Under the pieces are notes generated by a model. That model did no database searches and was not told the DNA's origin. It was given only the letters and a program-made list of their open reading frames with translations. Made by a program: the position numbers and the translations under genes. A stretch of 42,332 nt of DNA, taken from contig MPDE01000012.1 of the NCBI GenBank assembly GCA_001874335.1, forward strand, positions 89,263 to 131,594, in the 5' to 3' direction. Each line of letters starts with the position of its first letter. Position 1 is the stretch's first letter. Of this stretch, positions 17,987-24,475 are shown piece by piece. This DNA comes from Bacteroidetes bacterium MedPE-SWsnd-G2. GTDB lineage: Bacteria; Bacteroidota; Bacteroidia; Flavobacteriales; Flavobacteriaceae.

Positions 17987-19543
17987 ATGAGCAGACTGGT
18001 TCAATTTACAATTCTTCCGAGCCAACAGGAGGATAAAGCCCTTATTTTAAAGGCAGCATTAAAAAAAGCAAAACTTACAGCTTCAGACATTTCTGATTGG
18101 CGTATTAGAAAACGTTCCATTGATGCGCGACAAACTAAAATTAAACTAAACATTCAGGTTGAATTCTGGATGGTAGATGAGAAAAGGAGTCAGCTTTCTC
18201 CTTTTGTGCCTCAAAATGTTCAAGATTCGAAAGCTATAGCAATTATTGGAGCTGGACCAGCAGGGTTATATGCAGCTTTAAGAGCGATTGAAGCGGGGTT
18301 AAAACCTATAGTTTTTGAACGAGGTAAAGATGTGAGATCCCGCCGATTTGATTTGGCGAAAATTAATAAGGAACAAATTGTAAATCCAGAATCCAATTAT
18401 TGTTTTGGTGAAGGTGGAGCTGGAACCTATTCCGACGGTAAATTGTATACCAGATCTAAAAAAAGAGGGAATGTTTTAAAAGCAATGGAGTGGTTAGTTC
18501 ATTTTGGGGCTGATGAAGATATTCTGGTCGATGCGCACCCGCATATCGGAACAAATAAACTACCGAAAATTATTAGCGCTATGCGAGAATCCATTATTGA
18601 GCATGGGGGGGAAGTGCATTTCAACTCAAAGCTAACCGATTTAAAAGTTGTGGATGGGAGTATTTCTGCAATAGAAATAAATAGTAACTCTTGGTTTGAT
18701 TTTGATGATGTGGTTTTGGCTACGGGTCATTCAGCAAGAGATATTTTTTATTTGCTTCATGACAAAGGAATCAAAATAGAAGCTAAACCTTTTGCAATTG
18801 GTGTTAGAGTAGAGCATGCGCAGCAGTTAATTAATAATATTCAATATCATGGAGACGACGAAAACCCATATTTGCCACCTGCTTCTTATTCGTTAGTAGA
18901 GCAAGTTGATGGTATGGGTGTGTATTCATTTTGTATGTGTCCTGGCGGAATTATTGCTCCTTGTGCTACCGAGCAAGATGAGGTGGTTACAAACGGATGG
19001 AGTCCGAGTAAGCGAAATAACCCCTATGCCAATTCTGGTATAGTTGTGAGCGTGTCGCCAACAGATTTGCCAAATTATAAGCCAAATGATCCTTTTGTGT
19101 GTTTGGATTTTCAAAAAGAAGTTGAGCAAAATTGTTGGGAAGCTGGAGGGAGAACTCAACAGGTTCCTGCTCAGCGAATGATGGATTTTGTCAATGGAAA
19201 ACTTTCTTCTGATTTTCCAAAGACTTCGTATCAACCCGGAATTGTTTCTTCAGATTTGAATACCATTCTCCCAGATTTACTGGCCAAAAGATTACGAAAA
19301 GCCTTTGTCGCATTTGGAAAAAAAATGAAGGGATATTATACAAATGAAGCGGTGTTGCATGCTCCAGAAAGTAGAACTTCATCACCTGTTTCTGTTCCAA
19401 GAAACCCTGAGACCTTAGAGCATATTACAACCAAAGGACTTTATCCTTGTGGCGAAGGTGCTGGTTATGCTGGAGGAATTATTTCTGCGGCAATTGATGG
19501 TATTAATTGTGTTGATGCCATTGTAAATAAGAGGATTAAGTAA
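17987..19543 (+). CDS. COG2509-type FAD-dependent dehydrogenase
   Basis: I start at the ATG at 17987 (MSRLVQF); an in-frame TTG at 17978 overlaps the predicted -7 element and is less likely. The product is 518 residues. An N-terminal alpha/beta region (1-75) precedes the FAD-binding fold 'IAIIGAGPAGLYAALRAIEA', followed by 'CFGEGGAGTYSDGKLYTR', which is characteristic of this uncharacterised family; near the end is 'GLYPCGEGAGYAGGIISAAI', the second flavin-contact motif. It is predicted to be a cytosolic flavoprotein. The substrate is unknown. It follows the ACT protein by 30 bases and could be read from that promoter as well as its own. Confidence 0.92.
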   Translation: MSRLVQFTILPSQQEDKALILKAALKKAKLTASDISDWRIRKRSIDARQTKIKLNIQVEFWMVDEKRSQLSPFVPQNVQDSKAIAIIGAGPAGLYAALRAIEAGLKPIVFERGKDVRSRRFDLAKINKEQIVNPESNYCFGEGGAGTYSDGKLYTRSKKRGNVLKAMEWLVHFGADEDILVDAHPHIGTNKLPKIISAMRESIIEHGGEVHFNSKLTDLKVVDGSISAIEINSNSWFDFDDVVLATGHSARDIFYLLHDKGIKIEAKPFAIGVRVEHAQQLINNIQYHGDDENPYLPPASYSLVEQVDGMGVYSFCMCPGGIIAPCATEQDEVVTNGWSPSKRNNPYANSGIVVSVSPTDLPNYKPNDPFVCLDFQKEVEQNCWEAGGRTQQVPAQRMMDFVNGKLSSDFPKTSYQPGIVSSDLNTILPDLLAKRLRKAFVAFGKKMKGYYTNEAVLHAPESRTSSPVSVPRNPETLEHITTKGLYPCGEGAGYAGGIISAAIDGINCVDAIVNKRIK

Positions 19544-19593
19544 CTGGTTAAAGTGCTGATGTAGATTTAGTGGCATAGAAATTGATTGACAAT

Positions 19594-19605
19594 GTAAATA
19601 TTTAC
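19594..19605. repeat. 12-base perfect palindrome upstream of an exported protein gene
   Basis: GTAAATATTTAC is self-complementary and lies 41 bases before the ATG at 19647. It could be an operator, though AT-rich palindromes arise easily by chance in this base composition. Confidence 0.3.
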
Positions 19606-19646
19606 CGACATCACGTTGGTCATTTATTTACATAAACAATACCACT

Positions 19647-20477
19647 ATGAAACATCTATTTAGTATAATGCTGGTTTTAGCATTTTTATTGTCCCCAACA
19701 ATTTCTCAGTCACAAACAAGTTTAGGTCGGGTTAAAAAGGAAGTAAAGTCTTCTGATAAAAAAAGAAAATCAAAAACTAAAAAAGGAAATAGGTCGTATT
19801 CTAGTAGTTCAGGTTCAAGTAACTCAAGTATTTTAGGAGCGGTAATTTATTATACTACAGGTTTTGTGTTTTTTGGTTCAAGAAAGCACGAAGAGCATCT
19901 TAATAATCGACGGTCGCCTTATGCTTATTTTGATAATTACTCCGGAAACTATGTGAAAAACACAGGAGATGATATCCCGAAAAAAAATGGAGTCATTTTA
20001 AAAGTGTCCGACTCCTTTTTGTATAGCGATGAAAACTTATATGCAAATCATTTAAGAGCTAAAATTCATCCTTTTAACTATGCGTATCTTCAGTTTGACT
20101 ATGTCGAGTTTGTTGAAAAGGCTCCAACTGGAGATGAAGTAGAAAACCTTTCTCTTTTTAATTTCAATTTTTGTTATGACCGAGTGCGGTTAGATAAATT
20201 CAATTTAGGTTGGACACTTGGTGCTACTTATATCGGTAATGATGTGAATTTAGCAGGAGTGTCTTTTGGTTTGAATGCTGAGGCATTCATGGTTAAAAAT
20301 ATTAGCATAGAAAGCGCAATAAAATGGTCTCATATAAACTCAGAGCCTGTTAATCAATTTGAGGTTTTGTTTAAGTATTATTTTAAAAGAGGGGTAGTGA
20401 ATTTAGGTTATGAGCACCATGTAATAGCGAGTCAAGAATACAGTTTGTTGTCAACTGGCTTAGGGGTGTCTTTCTAA
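19647..20477 (+). CDS. Exported protein of unknown function, possible beta-barrel
   Basis: The 276-residue protein has a signal peptide ('MKHLFSIMLVLAFLLSPTIS'), then a basic Lys/Ser-rich segment (about 30-62) and a hydrophobic patch 'ILGAVIYYTTGFVFFGS'. The C-terminal half consists of alternating beta-prone strands and ends in '...LLSTGLGVSF', that is, with a terminal Phe, as in outer-membrane beta-barrels. I do not recognise the family. It lies just upstream of the SigZ-type sigma gene on the same strand, but that gene has its own promoter-like motif, so a functional link is uncertain. Confidence 0.8.
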   Translation: MKHLFSIMLVLAFLLSPTISQSQTSLGRVKKEVKSSDKKRKSKTKKGNRSYSSSSGSSNSSILGAVIYYTTGFVFFGSRKHEEHLNNRRSPYAYFDNYSGNYVKNTGDDIPKKNGVILKVSDSFLYSDENLYANHLRAKIHPFNYAYLQFDYVEFVEKAPTGDEVENLSLFNFNFCYDRVRLDKFNLGWTLGATYIGNDVNLAGVSFGLNAEAFMVKNISIESAIKWSHINSEPVNQFEVLFKYYFKRGVVNLGYEHHVIASQEYSLLSTGLGVSF

Positions 20478-20520
20478 GTTATTGGTCTTAAACTTATATA
20501 TTATCTTTATTGGAAACATT

Positions 20521-20550
20521 TTTTGCGTCTTTTTTTAATTGCTGCGTCTA
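20521..20550 (+). promoter_or_regulatory. Candidate ECF-sigma promoter upstream of the sigma factor gene
   Basis: TTTTGCGTCTTTTT (20521-20534) and CGTCTA (20545-20550) are repeated with identical spacing at 21090-21119, before the cysteine-rich peptide gene. CGTC is a common -10 core for ECF sigma factors. The start codon lies 18 bases beyond CGTCTA. I infer a self-regulated ECF promoter. Confidence 0.65.
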
Positions 20551-20568
20551 ATACAAAAATGCTTTGCT

Positions 20569-21084
20569 ATGACTAAGGATATTTGGGATACATTTCATGA
20601 GGAATTATATGGTTTTATAAAAAGCCGAGTAAATGATGATGAGCTTTCTAAAGATTTATTGCAGGAAGTTTTTGTTAAGATTCACAATAAGGTGGATAGT
20701 TTGGAGCAAAAGGATAAACTTGCCAGTTGGGTATATCAAATAACTCGAAATACAATAATTGATTATTATCGATCTAAGAAAATGAATAGTTTAGAGGAAT
20801 TTGATATTGCCGAAAAGCAGGAGGAAATACCTCAAGATTTTTCAAATTGTTTAAGGCCGTTTATTGAAGATTTGTCTCAATCTGACAAGGATATTATTGA
20901 GCAAACAGCTTTTAAGCAGATGAGTCAAAAAGAATATGCCGAGCTTCATGGCTTAACTTATTCAGCAGCTAAATCGAGATTACAGCGTGCTAGAAAAAAA
21001 TTAAAAACGGCATTTGTTGATTGTTGTAAGTTGCAATCTGATGTGTATGGTAATATTATTGATTCTGAGAATTGCGATTGTTGA
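20569..21084 (+). CDS. sigZ: SigZ-type ECF RNA polymerase sigma factor with cysteine-rich tail
   Basis: I start at the ATG at 20569 (MTKDIWDTFHEELY); an earlier in-frame TTG at 20539 lies inside the promoter-like motif. The 171-residue protein has sigma region 2 (about 8-70: 'FIKSRV', 'LSKDLLQEVFVKI', 'LASWVYQITRNTIIDYYRSK') and region 4 (about 95-147: 'SQKEYAELHGLTYSAAKSRL', then 'QRARKKLK'). The sequence resembles the SigZ group by its short length and its start 'DIW..F...L..FI..RV'. After region 4 comes a tail with C152, C153, C169 and C171 around 'DVYGNII', which could bind a metal or act as a thiol switch. No anti-sigma gene adjoins it, so control may be built into this tail. The next gene codes for a cysteine-rich peptide. 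Confidence 0.9.
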   Translation: MTKDIWDTFHEELYGFIKSRVNDDELSKDLLQEVFVKIHNKVDSLEQKDKLASWVYQITRNTIIDYYRSKKMNSLEEFDIAEKQEEIPQDFSNCLRPFIEDLSQSDKDIIEQTAFKQMSQKEYAELHGLTYSAAKSRLQRARKKLKTAFVDCCKLQSDVYGNIIDSENCDC

Positions 21085-21089
21085 TTTTA

Positions 21090-21119
21090 TTTTGCGTCTT
21101 TTTCGTTTTGTGACGTCTA
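21090..21119 (+). promoter_or_regulatory. Candidate ECF-sigma promoter upstream of the cysteine-rich peptide gene
   Basis: The first 14 bases (TTTTGCGTCTTTTT) and the final CGTCTA are identical to 20521-20550, with the same total length of 30 bases, while the spacer differs. It starts 6 bases after the sigma factor stop codon and the peptide ATG is 36 bases past CGTCTA. Confidence 0.65.
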
Positions 21120-21155
21120 TAGGGTGAATAAGAATAATAATTAAAAATTACAAAA

Positions 21156-21293
21156 ATGAATAAAATTGAAAATTGCTGTGTTTCACAGTTGGAACAAGAA
21201 AAAATGAACTGTAATTGCGAGTGTACGCGAAATGATAAAGGACAATGTGTTTGTGATTGTAACGACGATTGTTGTGACTCTAGCTATTGTTAA
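21156..21293 (+). CDS. 45-residue cysteine-rich, metallothionein-like peptide
   Basis: ATG at 21156, stop TAA at 21291-21293. Eleven of 45 residues are cysteine (C7, C8, C19, C21, C23, C31, C33, C35, C39, C40, C45), arranged as a CC pair, CNCEC, CVCDC, another CC pair and a terminal C. Acidic and polar residues fill the rest and there is no signal peptide or hydrophobic stretch. Runs of C-x-C are typical of metallothioneins and other soft-metal binders, but I recognise no named family. A promoter-like motif shared with the sigma gene lies upstream and a hairpin terminator downstream, which supports a real, separately expressed gene. Metal storage, metal sensing or thiol buffering are all possible. 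Confidence 0.75.
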   Translation: MNKIENCCVSQLEQEKMNCNCECTRNDKGQCVCDCNDDCCDSSYC

Positions 21294-21312
21294 GACCTAA
21301 AATTTTTAAAAT

Positions 21313-21355
21313 AAAAGACCCAATTTGCTGTTGTAAGTTGGGCCTTTTGTTTTTC
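21313..21355 (+). terminator. Terminator after the cysteine-rich peptide gene
   Basis: Arms AAAAGACCCAA (21313-21323) and TTGGGCCTTTT (21338-21348) pair with one G-U, around a 14-base loop, and are followed by a T-rich run. It begins 20 bases after the peptide stop codon. Confidence 0.8.
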
Positions 21356-21394
21356 TTTAGCTACCTTATCTATTTATAATCAAATTGTTATCAT

Positions 21395-21766
21395 ATGAAG
21401 TTAGGAGCGTTTTCAATTAGTTTGGCAGTAAAGGATTTGAAGCTGTCAAAGCATTTTTATGAAGGTTTAGGTTTTAAGGTCTTTGCAGGATCTGAGGCTC
21501 ATAAATATTTAATAATGAAAAATGATTCCACATTAATTGGATTGTTTGAAGGCATGTTTGATAAAAACATATTGACCTTTAATCCTGATTGGGATCATGA
21601 AGCAAATCAATTAGACGATTTTCAAGATGTAAGAGAGCTTCAAAATCAAATAAAAAACAAGGGGTTAAAGATTGAATCAGAAGTGAGTACGGGTGAAACT
21701 GGGCCAGGAAGTTTTCTTGTAGTTGATCCTGATGGTAATCCTATTTTAATTGATCAACATGTTTAG
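21395..21766 (+). CDS. VOC family (glyoxalase/bleomycin resistance-like) protein
   Basis: The 123-residue protein has the paired beta-alpha-beta-beta-beta modules of the vicinal oxygen chelate fold: 'ISLAVKDLKLSKHFYEGLGF' at 7-26, and 'GSFLVVDPDGNPILIDQH' at the end. The family includes glyoxalases, dioxygenases and antibiotic-binding proteins, so the reaction cannot be told. It is predicted to be cytosolic. Its 3' end overlaps the 3' end of the convergent brnQ gene by 26 bases and no hairpin lies between them. Confidence 0.88.
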   Translation: MKLGAFSISLAVKDLKLSKHFYEGLGFKVFAGSEAHKYLIMKNDSTLIGLFEGMFDKNILTFNPDWDHEANQLDDFQDVRELQNQIKNKGLKIESEVSTGETGPGSFLVVDPDGNPILIDQHV

Positions 21767-23030
21767 GCCTTTTTGATATAAGTGCTGCGAATACAAAGGC
21801 TACGACTGTTGGTAAAATCCAGCCCAAACTATTATTAGAAAAAGGAATGTATTCGAAGATCGAAGTAAGGTTTGGTGATATCTCAAAATGATTAATGACA
21901 TCTGCTAGAGTGAAAAGTATGCAAATGCCAATTGTTATTCTAAAAATTGGAGTTGTAATAAAATCTTTTGGCAAGCAATTAAGTATAATGAGAGTGATTG
22001 TTACTGGGTATGCAATTAGTAAAAAAGGAATTGCAATTGTAATTATATGATGAACATCAAAACTCCCTATTATAATCCCTATAAAACAAGAAAGCACTGT
22101 TGTAATTTGAAAAGCTAATTTTGAATTTGAAAAACAACTTTGAACAAAATCTGCTGTACCTGCAATTATTGCAACGGCGGTCGTAAAACATGCTAGTCCA
22201 ACTAATAGGCTTAAAAAGGTATTGGCAATTGGCCCTAAAATGGTTTGGCTGAGCTGAGATAAAAGTTCTGTTCTTGTAGGTGCTTCATTCATTTGGTTGC
22301 TGTATGAGGCACCAATAAACATCAATCCGCCATAAAAGATGATTAGACCTAATCCCGCAATAATTCCTGCGCGTGAGATTATTGATTTATTATGGTTGTA
22401 GTCTGTTGAGGTATTTAATTTAAGGGATACCACTAATATGCCTCCAGAAACAACAGCACCAATAGCATCAAAGGTTTGGTAGCCTTCTAATATTCCACTT
22501 GTAATGCCTTGAATTGTACTATTCGGTAAATTGGGATCTGACCCATTTATGATTCCAAGAATAATGGTAATAGAAAGAATTAAAAGCAGAATTGGTGTTA
22601 AGTATTTCCCTAATACATTAAGGAGTTTAGATCTGTTGATTACGACTAAAAACGCTAGTCCAAAATACAAGAAGCTTGTGGTTAGTGAAGATAAATTTAT
22701 TAGAGGTAAAACAGATATTTCATGAGTAACTGCTGCTGTTCTGGGTAAAGGCAATGAAATTGCAATGAGGTAGATAATTAGGCAATACACCCAACTAAAT
22801 TTACGAGATACAAGTTTGGCGAAATCAAACATTGAGCCTTGTAATTTGGCATGCGCATAAATACCCAGAATAGGAATTACTACTGCCGTAATGCAAAATC
22901 CTAGTAAAACAATAAGCCATTCGTTTCCTGCTAATTTACCAAGATATGGCGGTAGGATGAGGTTTCCGGCACCAAAAAACATGGAGAATAGTGCAAAACC
23001 GGTAATAATACTTTCCTTGGTTTTTGTCAT
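21741..23030 (-). CDS. brnQ: Branched-chain amino acid transporter (LIVCS family, BrnQ)
   Basis: The 429-residue inner-membrane protein has about 12 hydrophobic helices. The N terminus 'ITGFALFSMFFGAGNLILPP' is the signature of the BrnQ/BraB carriers, which import leucine, isoleucine and valine with Na+ or H+. 'CFTTAVAIIAGTADF' in the middle also fits. The length matches BrnQ of other bacteria (about 430-440). The gene is divergent from the hydrolase gene, with only 37 bases between start codons. Confidence 0.94.
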   Translation of the reverse strand: MTKTKESIITGFALFSMFFGAGNLILPPYLGKLAGNEWLIVLLGFCITAVVIPILGIYAHAKLQGSMFDFAKLVSRKFSWVYCLIIYLIAISLPLPRTAAVTHEISVLPLINLSSLTTSFLYFGLAFLVVINRSKLLNVLGKYLTPILLLILSITIILGIINGSDPNLPNSTIQGITSGILEGYQTFDAIGAVVSGGILVVSLKLNTSTDYNHNKSIISRAGIIAGLGLIIFYGGLMFIGASYSNQMNEAPTRTELLSQLSQTILGPIANTFLSLLVGLACFTTAVAIIAGTADFVQSCFSNSKLAFQITTVLSCFIGIIIGSFDVHHIITIAIPFLLIAYPVTITLIILNCLPKDFITTPIFRITIGICILFTLADVINHFEISPNLTSIFEYIPFSNNSLGWILPTVVAFVFAALISKRPKHVDQLK

Positions 23031-23040
23031 TTAAGCAGTT

Positions 23041-23048
23041 TATCTTTG
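23041..23048 (+). promoter_or_regulatory. -7 element of the alpha/beta hydrolase gene
   Basis: TATCTTTG matches TAnnTTTG and ends 19 bases before the ATG at 23068. A TTG at 23017-23019, inside the first codons of brnQ, lies 21 bases upstream and could be the -33 element. Confidence 0.55.
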
Positions 23049-23067
23049 CTCAATATACTTACATTTA

Positions 23068-23847
23068 ATGACAATAGAATATAAAGGTGTTCCGATTTTT
23101 TTTACAGACGAAGGCAAAGGGTCTGCAGTAGTTTTACTTCATGGTTTTCTTGAAAGCACAGTGATGTGGAAAGACCTTAAAGCCGAGGTAATACGTAAAA
23201 ATAGAGTGATTTGTATTGATTTGTTGGGGCACGGGCAATCCGGTTGTTTGGGGTATATTCATACAATGGAAGAAATGGCCGAAGCTGTAAATGCAGTGAT
23301 TTCTCATCTAAAAATTAGACGTCTTGTTTGTGTAGGACATTCAATGGGAGGTTATGTGGGGTTGGCATTTGGAGAGCTGTATGCCGATAAGCTTAAAGGT
23401 TTGTGTCTTATGAATAGCACGGCACGTGCAGATTCAGATGAAAAGAAAATGAATAGAGACAGGGCAATTGTTGCCGTAAAAGAAAACTACAAGACTTTTG
23501 TTAGGTTGGCGATAAGCAATCTATTTAGACCTAAAAATAGAAGTTTAATGAAGGAAGAAATTAACGCTGTAAAGGAGGAAGCCTTGAAAACCCCATTACA
23601 AGGAATTATTGCTGCATTGGAGGGAATGAAAATAAGAAATGACCGAGAAATTTTAATTCATTTTTCACCGTTTAAGAAAATGATGGTAATTGGTAAAAAA
23701 GATTCGGTGTTGTCCTTCGAAGATGTGATAGAGCAAACAATTGGCGCTGATATTGATGTGCTAAAATTGTCTGATGGTCATATGAGTCATATTGAAAACA
23801 AGGAAGAATTTACTTACGGTATTTTACAATTCATCGAAAAATGTTGA
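23068..23847 (+). CDS. Alpha/beta-fold hydrolase
   Basis: The 259-residue cytosolic enzyme carries the oxyanion-hole motif LLHGF at 23-27, the nucleophile elbow GHSMGG with Ser92, and probable catalytic Asp212 ('IGKKDSV') and His241 ('SHIEN'). Length and pattern fit the small esterase/lyase group of this fold (MenH- and BioH-like), but the substrate is not evident. It seems to be a single gene with its own -7 element in the short gap to the divergent brnQ. Confidence 0.92.
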   Translation: MTIEYKGVPIFFTDEGKGSAVVLLHGFLESTVMWKDLKAEVIRKNRVICIDLLGHGQSGCLGYIHTMEEMAEAVNAVISHLKIRRLVCVGHSMGGYVGLAFGELYADKLKGLCLMNSTARADSDEKKMNRDRAIVAVKENYKTFVRLAISNLFRPKNRSLMKEEINAVKEEALKTPLQGIIAALEGMKIRNDREILIHFSPFKKMMVIGKKDSVLSFEDVIEQTIGADIDVLKLSDGHMSHIENKEEFTYGILQFIEKC

Positions 23848-23905
23848 CACTTTAGCAGTTGAAGGAAAGATTTTGTTAGATTTATAGTCCCAAATCTTAT
23901 GTATT

Positions 23906-24169
23906 ATGAATTCTGAAAATCACTACTTTAATCCCCTGAAGTTATATTGTGATGTCTTTGGTCACAATTTCGAAGTCTCTAAAAAAGTGACATCGCATGT
24001 TAAAGAATACACTTGTAAACGTTGCAAAAAACAGCTTACGACCAATAGCAATGGTCGATTAACGGTTTTAACGCCTAAGTACCGGGAAATAAATTCGGTC
24101 CTTGAAAAGATATACAACAAAAGACTAATTAGATTGTCTAATTCTGGTGGTCAATCTGTTGCGTATTAA
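23906..24169 (+). CDS. Small zinc-ribbon-like protein (paralogue 1)
   Basis: The 87-residue protein holds a probable zinc site C15-x4-H20 ... C37-x2-C40 ('YCDVFGHNF', 'YTCKRCKKQL'), followed by a helical, basic tail ('YREINSVLEKIYNKRLIRL'). The gene 76 bases downstream encodes a close paralogue with the same spacing of the four ligands. The 'C..FGH...C..C' layout is like that of short phage and bacterial DUF1660-type proteins. Function unknown; nucleic-acid or protein binding is possible from the basic tail. No signal peptide. Confidence 0.8.
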   Translation: MNSENHYFNPLKLYCDVFGHNFEVSKKVTSHVKEYTCKRCKKQLTTNSNGRLTVLTPKYREINSVLEKIYNKRLIRLSNSGGQSVAY

Positions 24170-24179
24170 GTTGTTAAAG

Positions 24180-24208
24180 TTTGGTTTGAGAATTAATACT
24201 TATATTTA
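24180..24208 (+). promoter_or_regulatory. Possible promoter of the second zinc-ribbon gene
   Basis: TTTG at 24180-24183, 17 bases, then TATATTTA at 24201-24208, which differs from TAnnTTTG in its last base. The start codon is 36 bases downstream. Confidence 0.4.
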
Positions 24209-24244
24209 GGCATCCTTCTAAGTAATAACTAAAAATATAATCTT

Positions 24245-24475
24245 GTGAAAAATATGTACTGCTCCCTCTTTGGTCATGATTTTCAAATTTCTAAAAAAGT
24301 GACCCAGCACGTTCGAGAATTTAAATGTACTCATTGTAACGCTCAGATGACTACAAACGGTCAAGGAAAGCTAATTCCGCTTACTCCAAAGTTTCAAGAA
24401 ATTAATGCTGTATTAGAGCAAATCAATAAAAAACGCCTAAAACGAAAAAGCGAATTAGGCGATTTTAGTATTTAG
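24245..24475 (+). CDS. Small zinc-ribbon-like protein (paralogue 2)
   Basis: The 76-residue frame begins with GTG at 24245 (reads MKNMYC); an ATG at 24254 is an alternative that would still keep all motifs. Putative zinc ligands are C6, H11, C28 and C31, numbered from the GTG, with exactly the spacing of paralogue 1. Shared stretches include 'SKKVT', 'LTPK' and 'EINAVLEQI' against 'EINSVLEKI'. The tail is strongly basic (KKRLKRKSE). The stop codon overlaps the stop of the convergent thiL gene. The two genes look like a tandem duplication. Function unknown. Confidence 0.8.
   Translation: MKNMYCSLFGHDFQISKKVTQHVREFKCTHCNAQMTTNGQGKLIPLTPKFQEINAVLEQINKKRLKRKSELGDFSI
24428..24461 (-). terminator. 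thiL terminator lying inside the convergent zinc-ribbon gene
   Basis: The arms CGCCTAA (24434-24440) and TTAGGCG (24455-24461) form a hairpin which, read on the minus strand, is followed by six T. It begins 10 bases past the thiL stop and is within the last codons of the opposite gene. The 14-base loop is A-rich on the plus strand, so the stability is moderate. Confidence 0.5.

Noticed and set aside
20512-20517. GGAAAC as a classical ECF -35 element for the sigma factor gene
   Set aside because: It lies 8 and 27 bases from the two CGTC cores, not the usual 16-17, and it is not repeated before the cysteine-rich peptide gene.
21741-21766. Overlap of the VOC and brnQ genes as a sign of a wrong gene end
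   Set aside because: Both proteins end as their families do, so a 26-base convergent overlap is plausible and ordinary.
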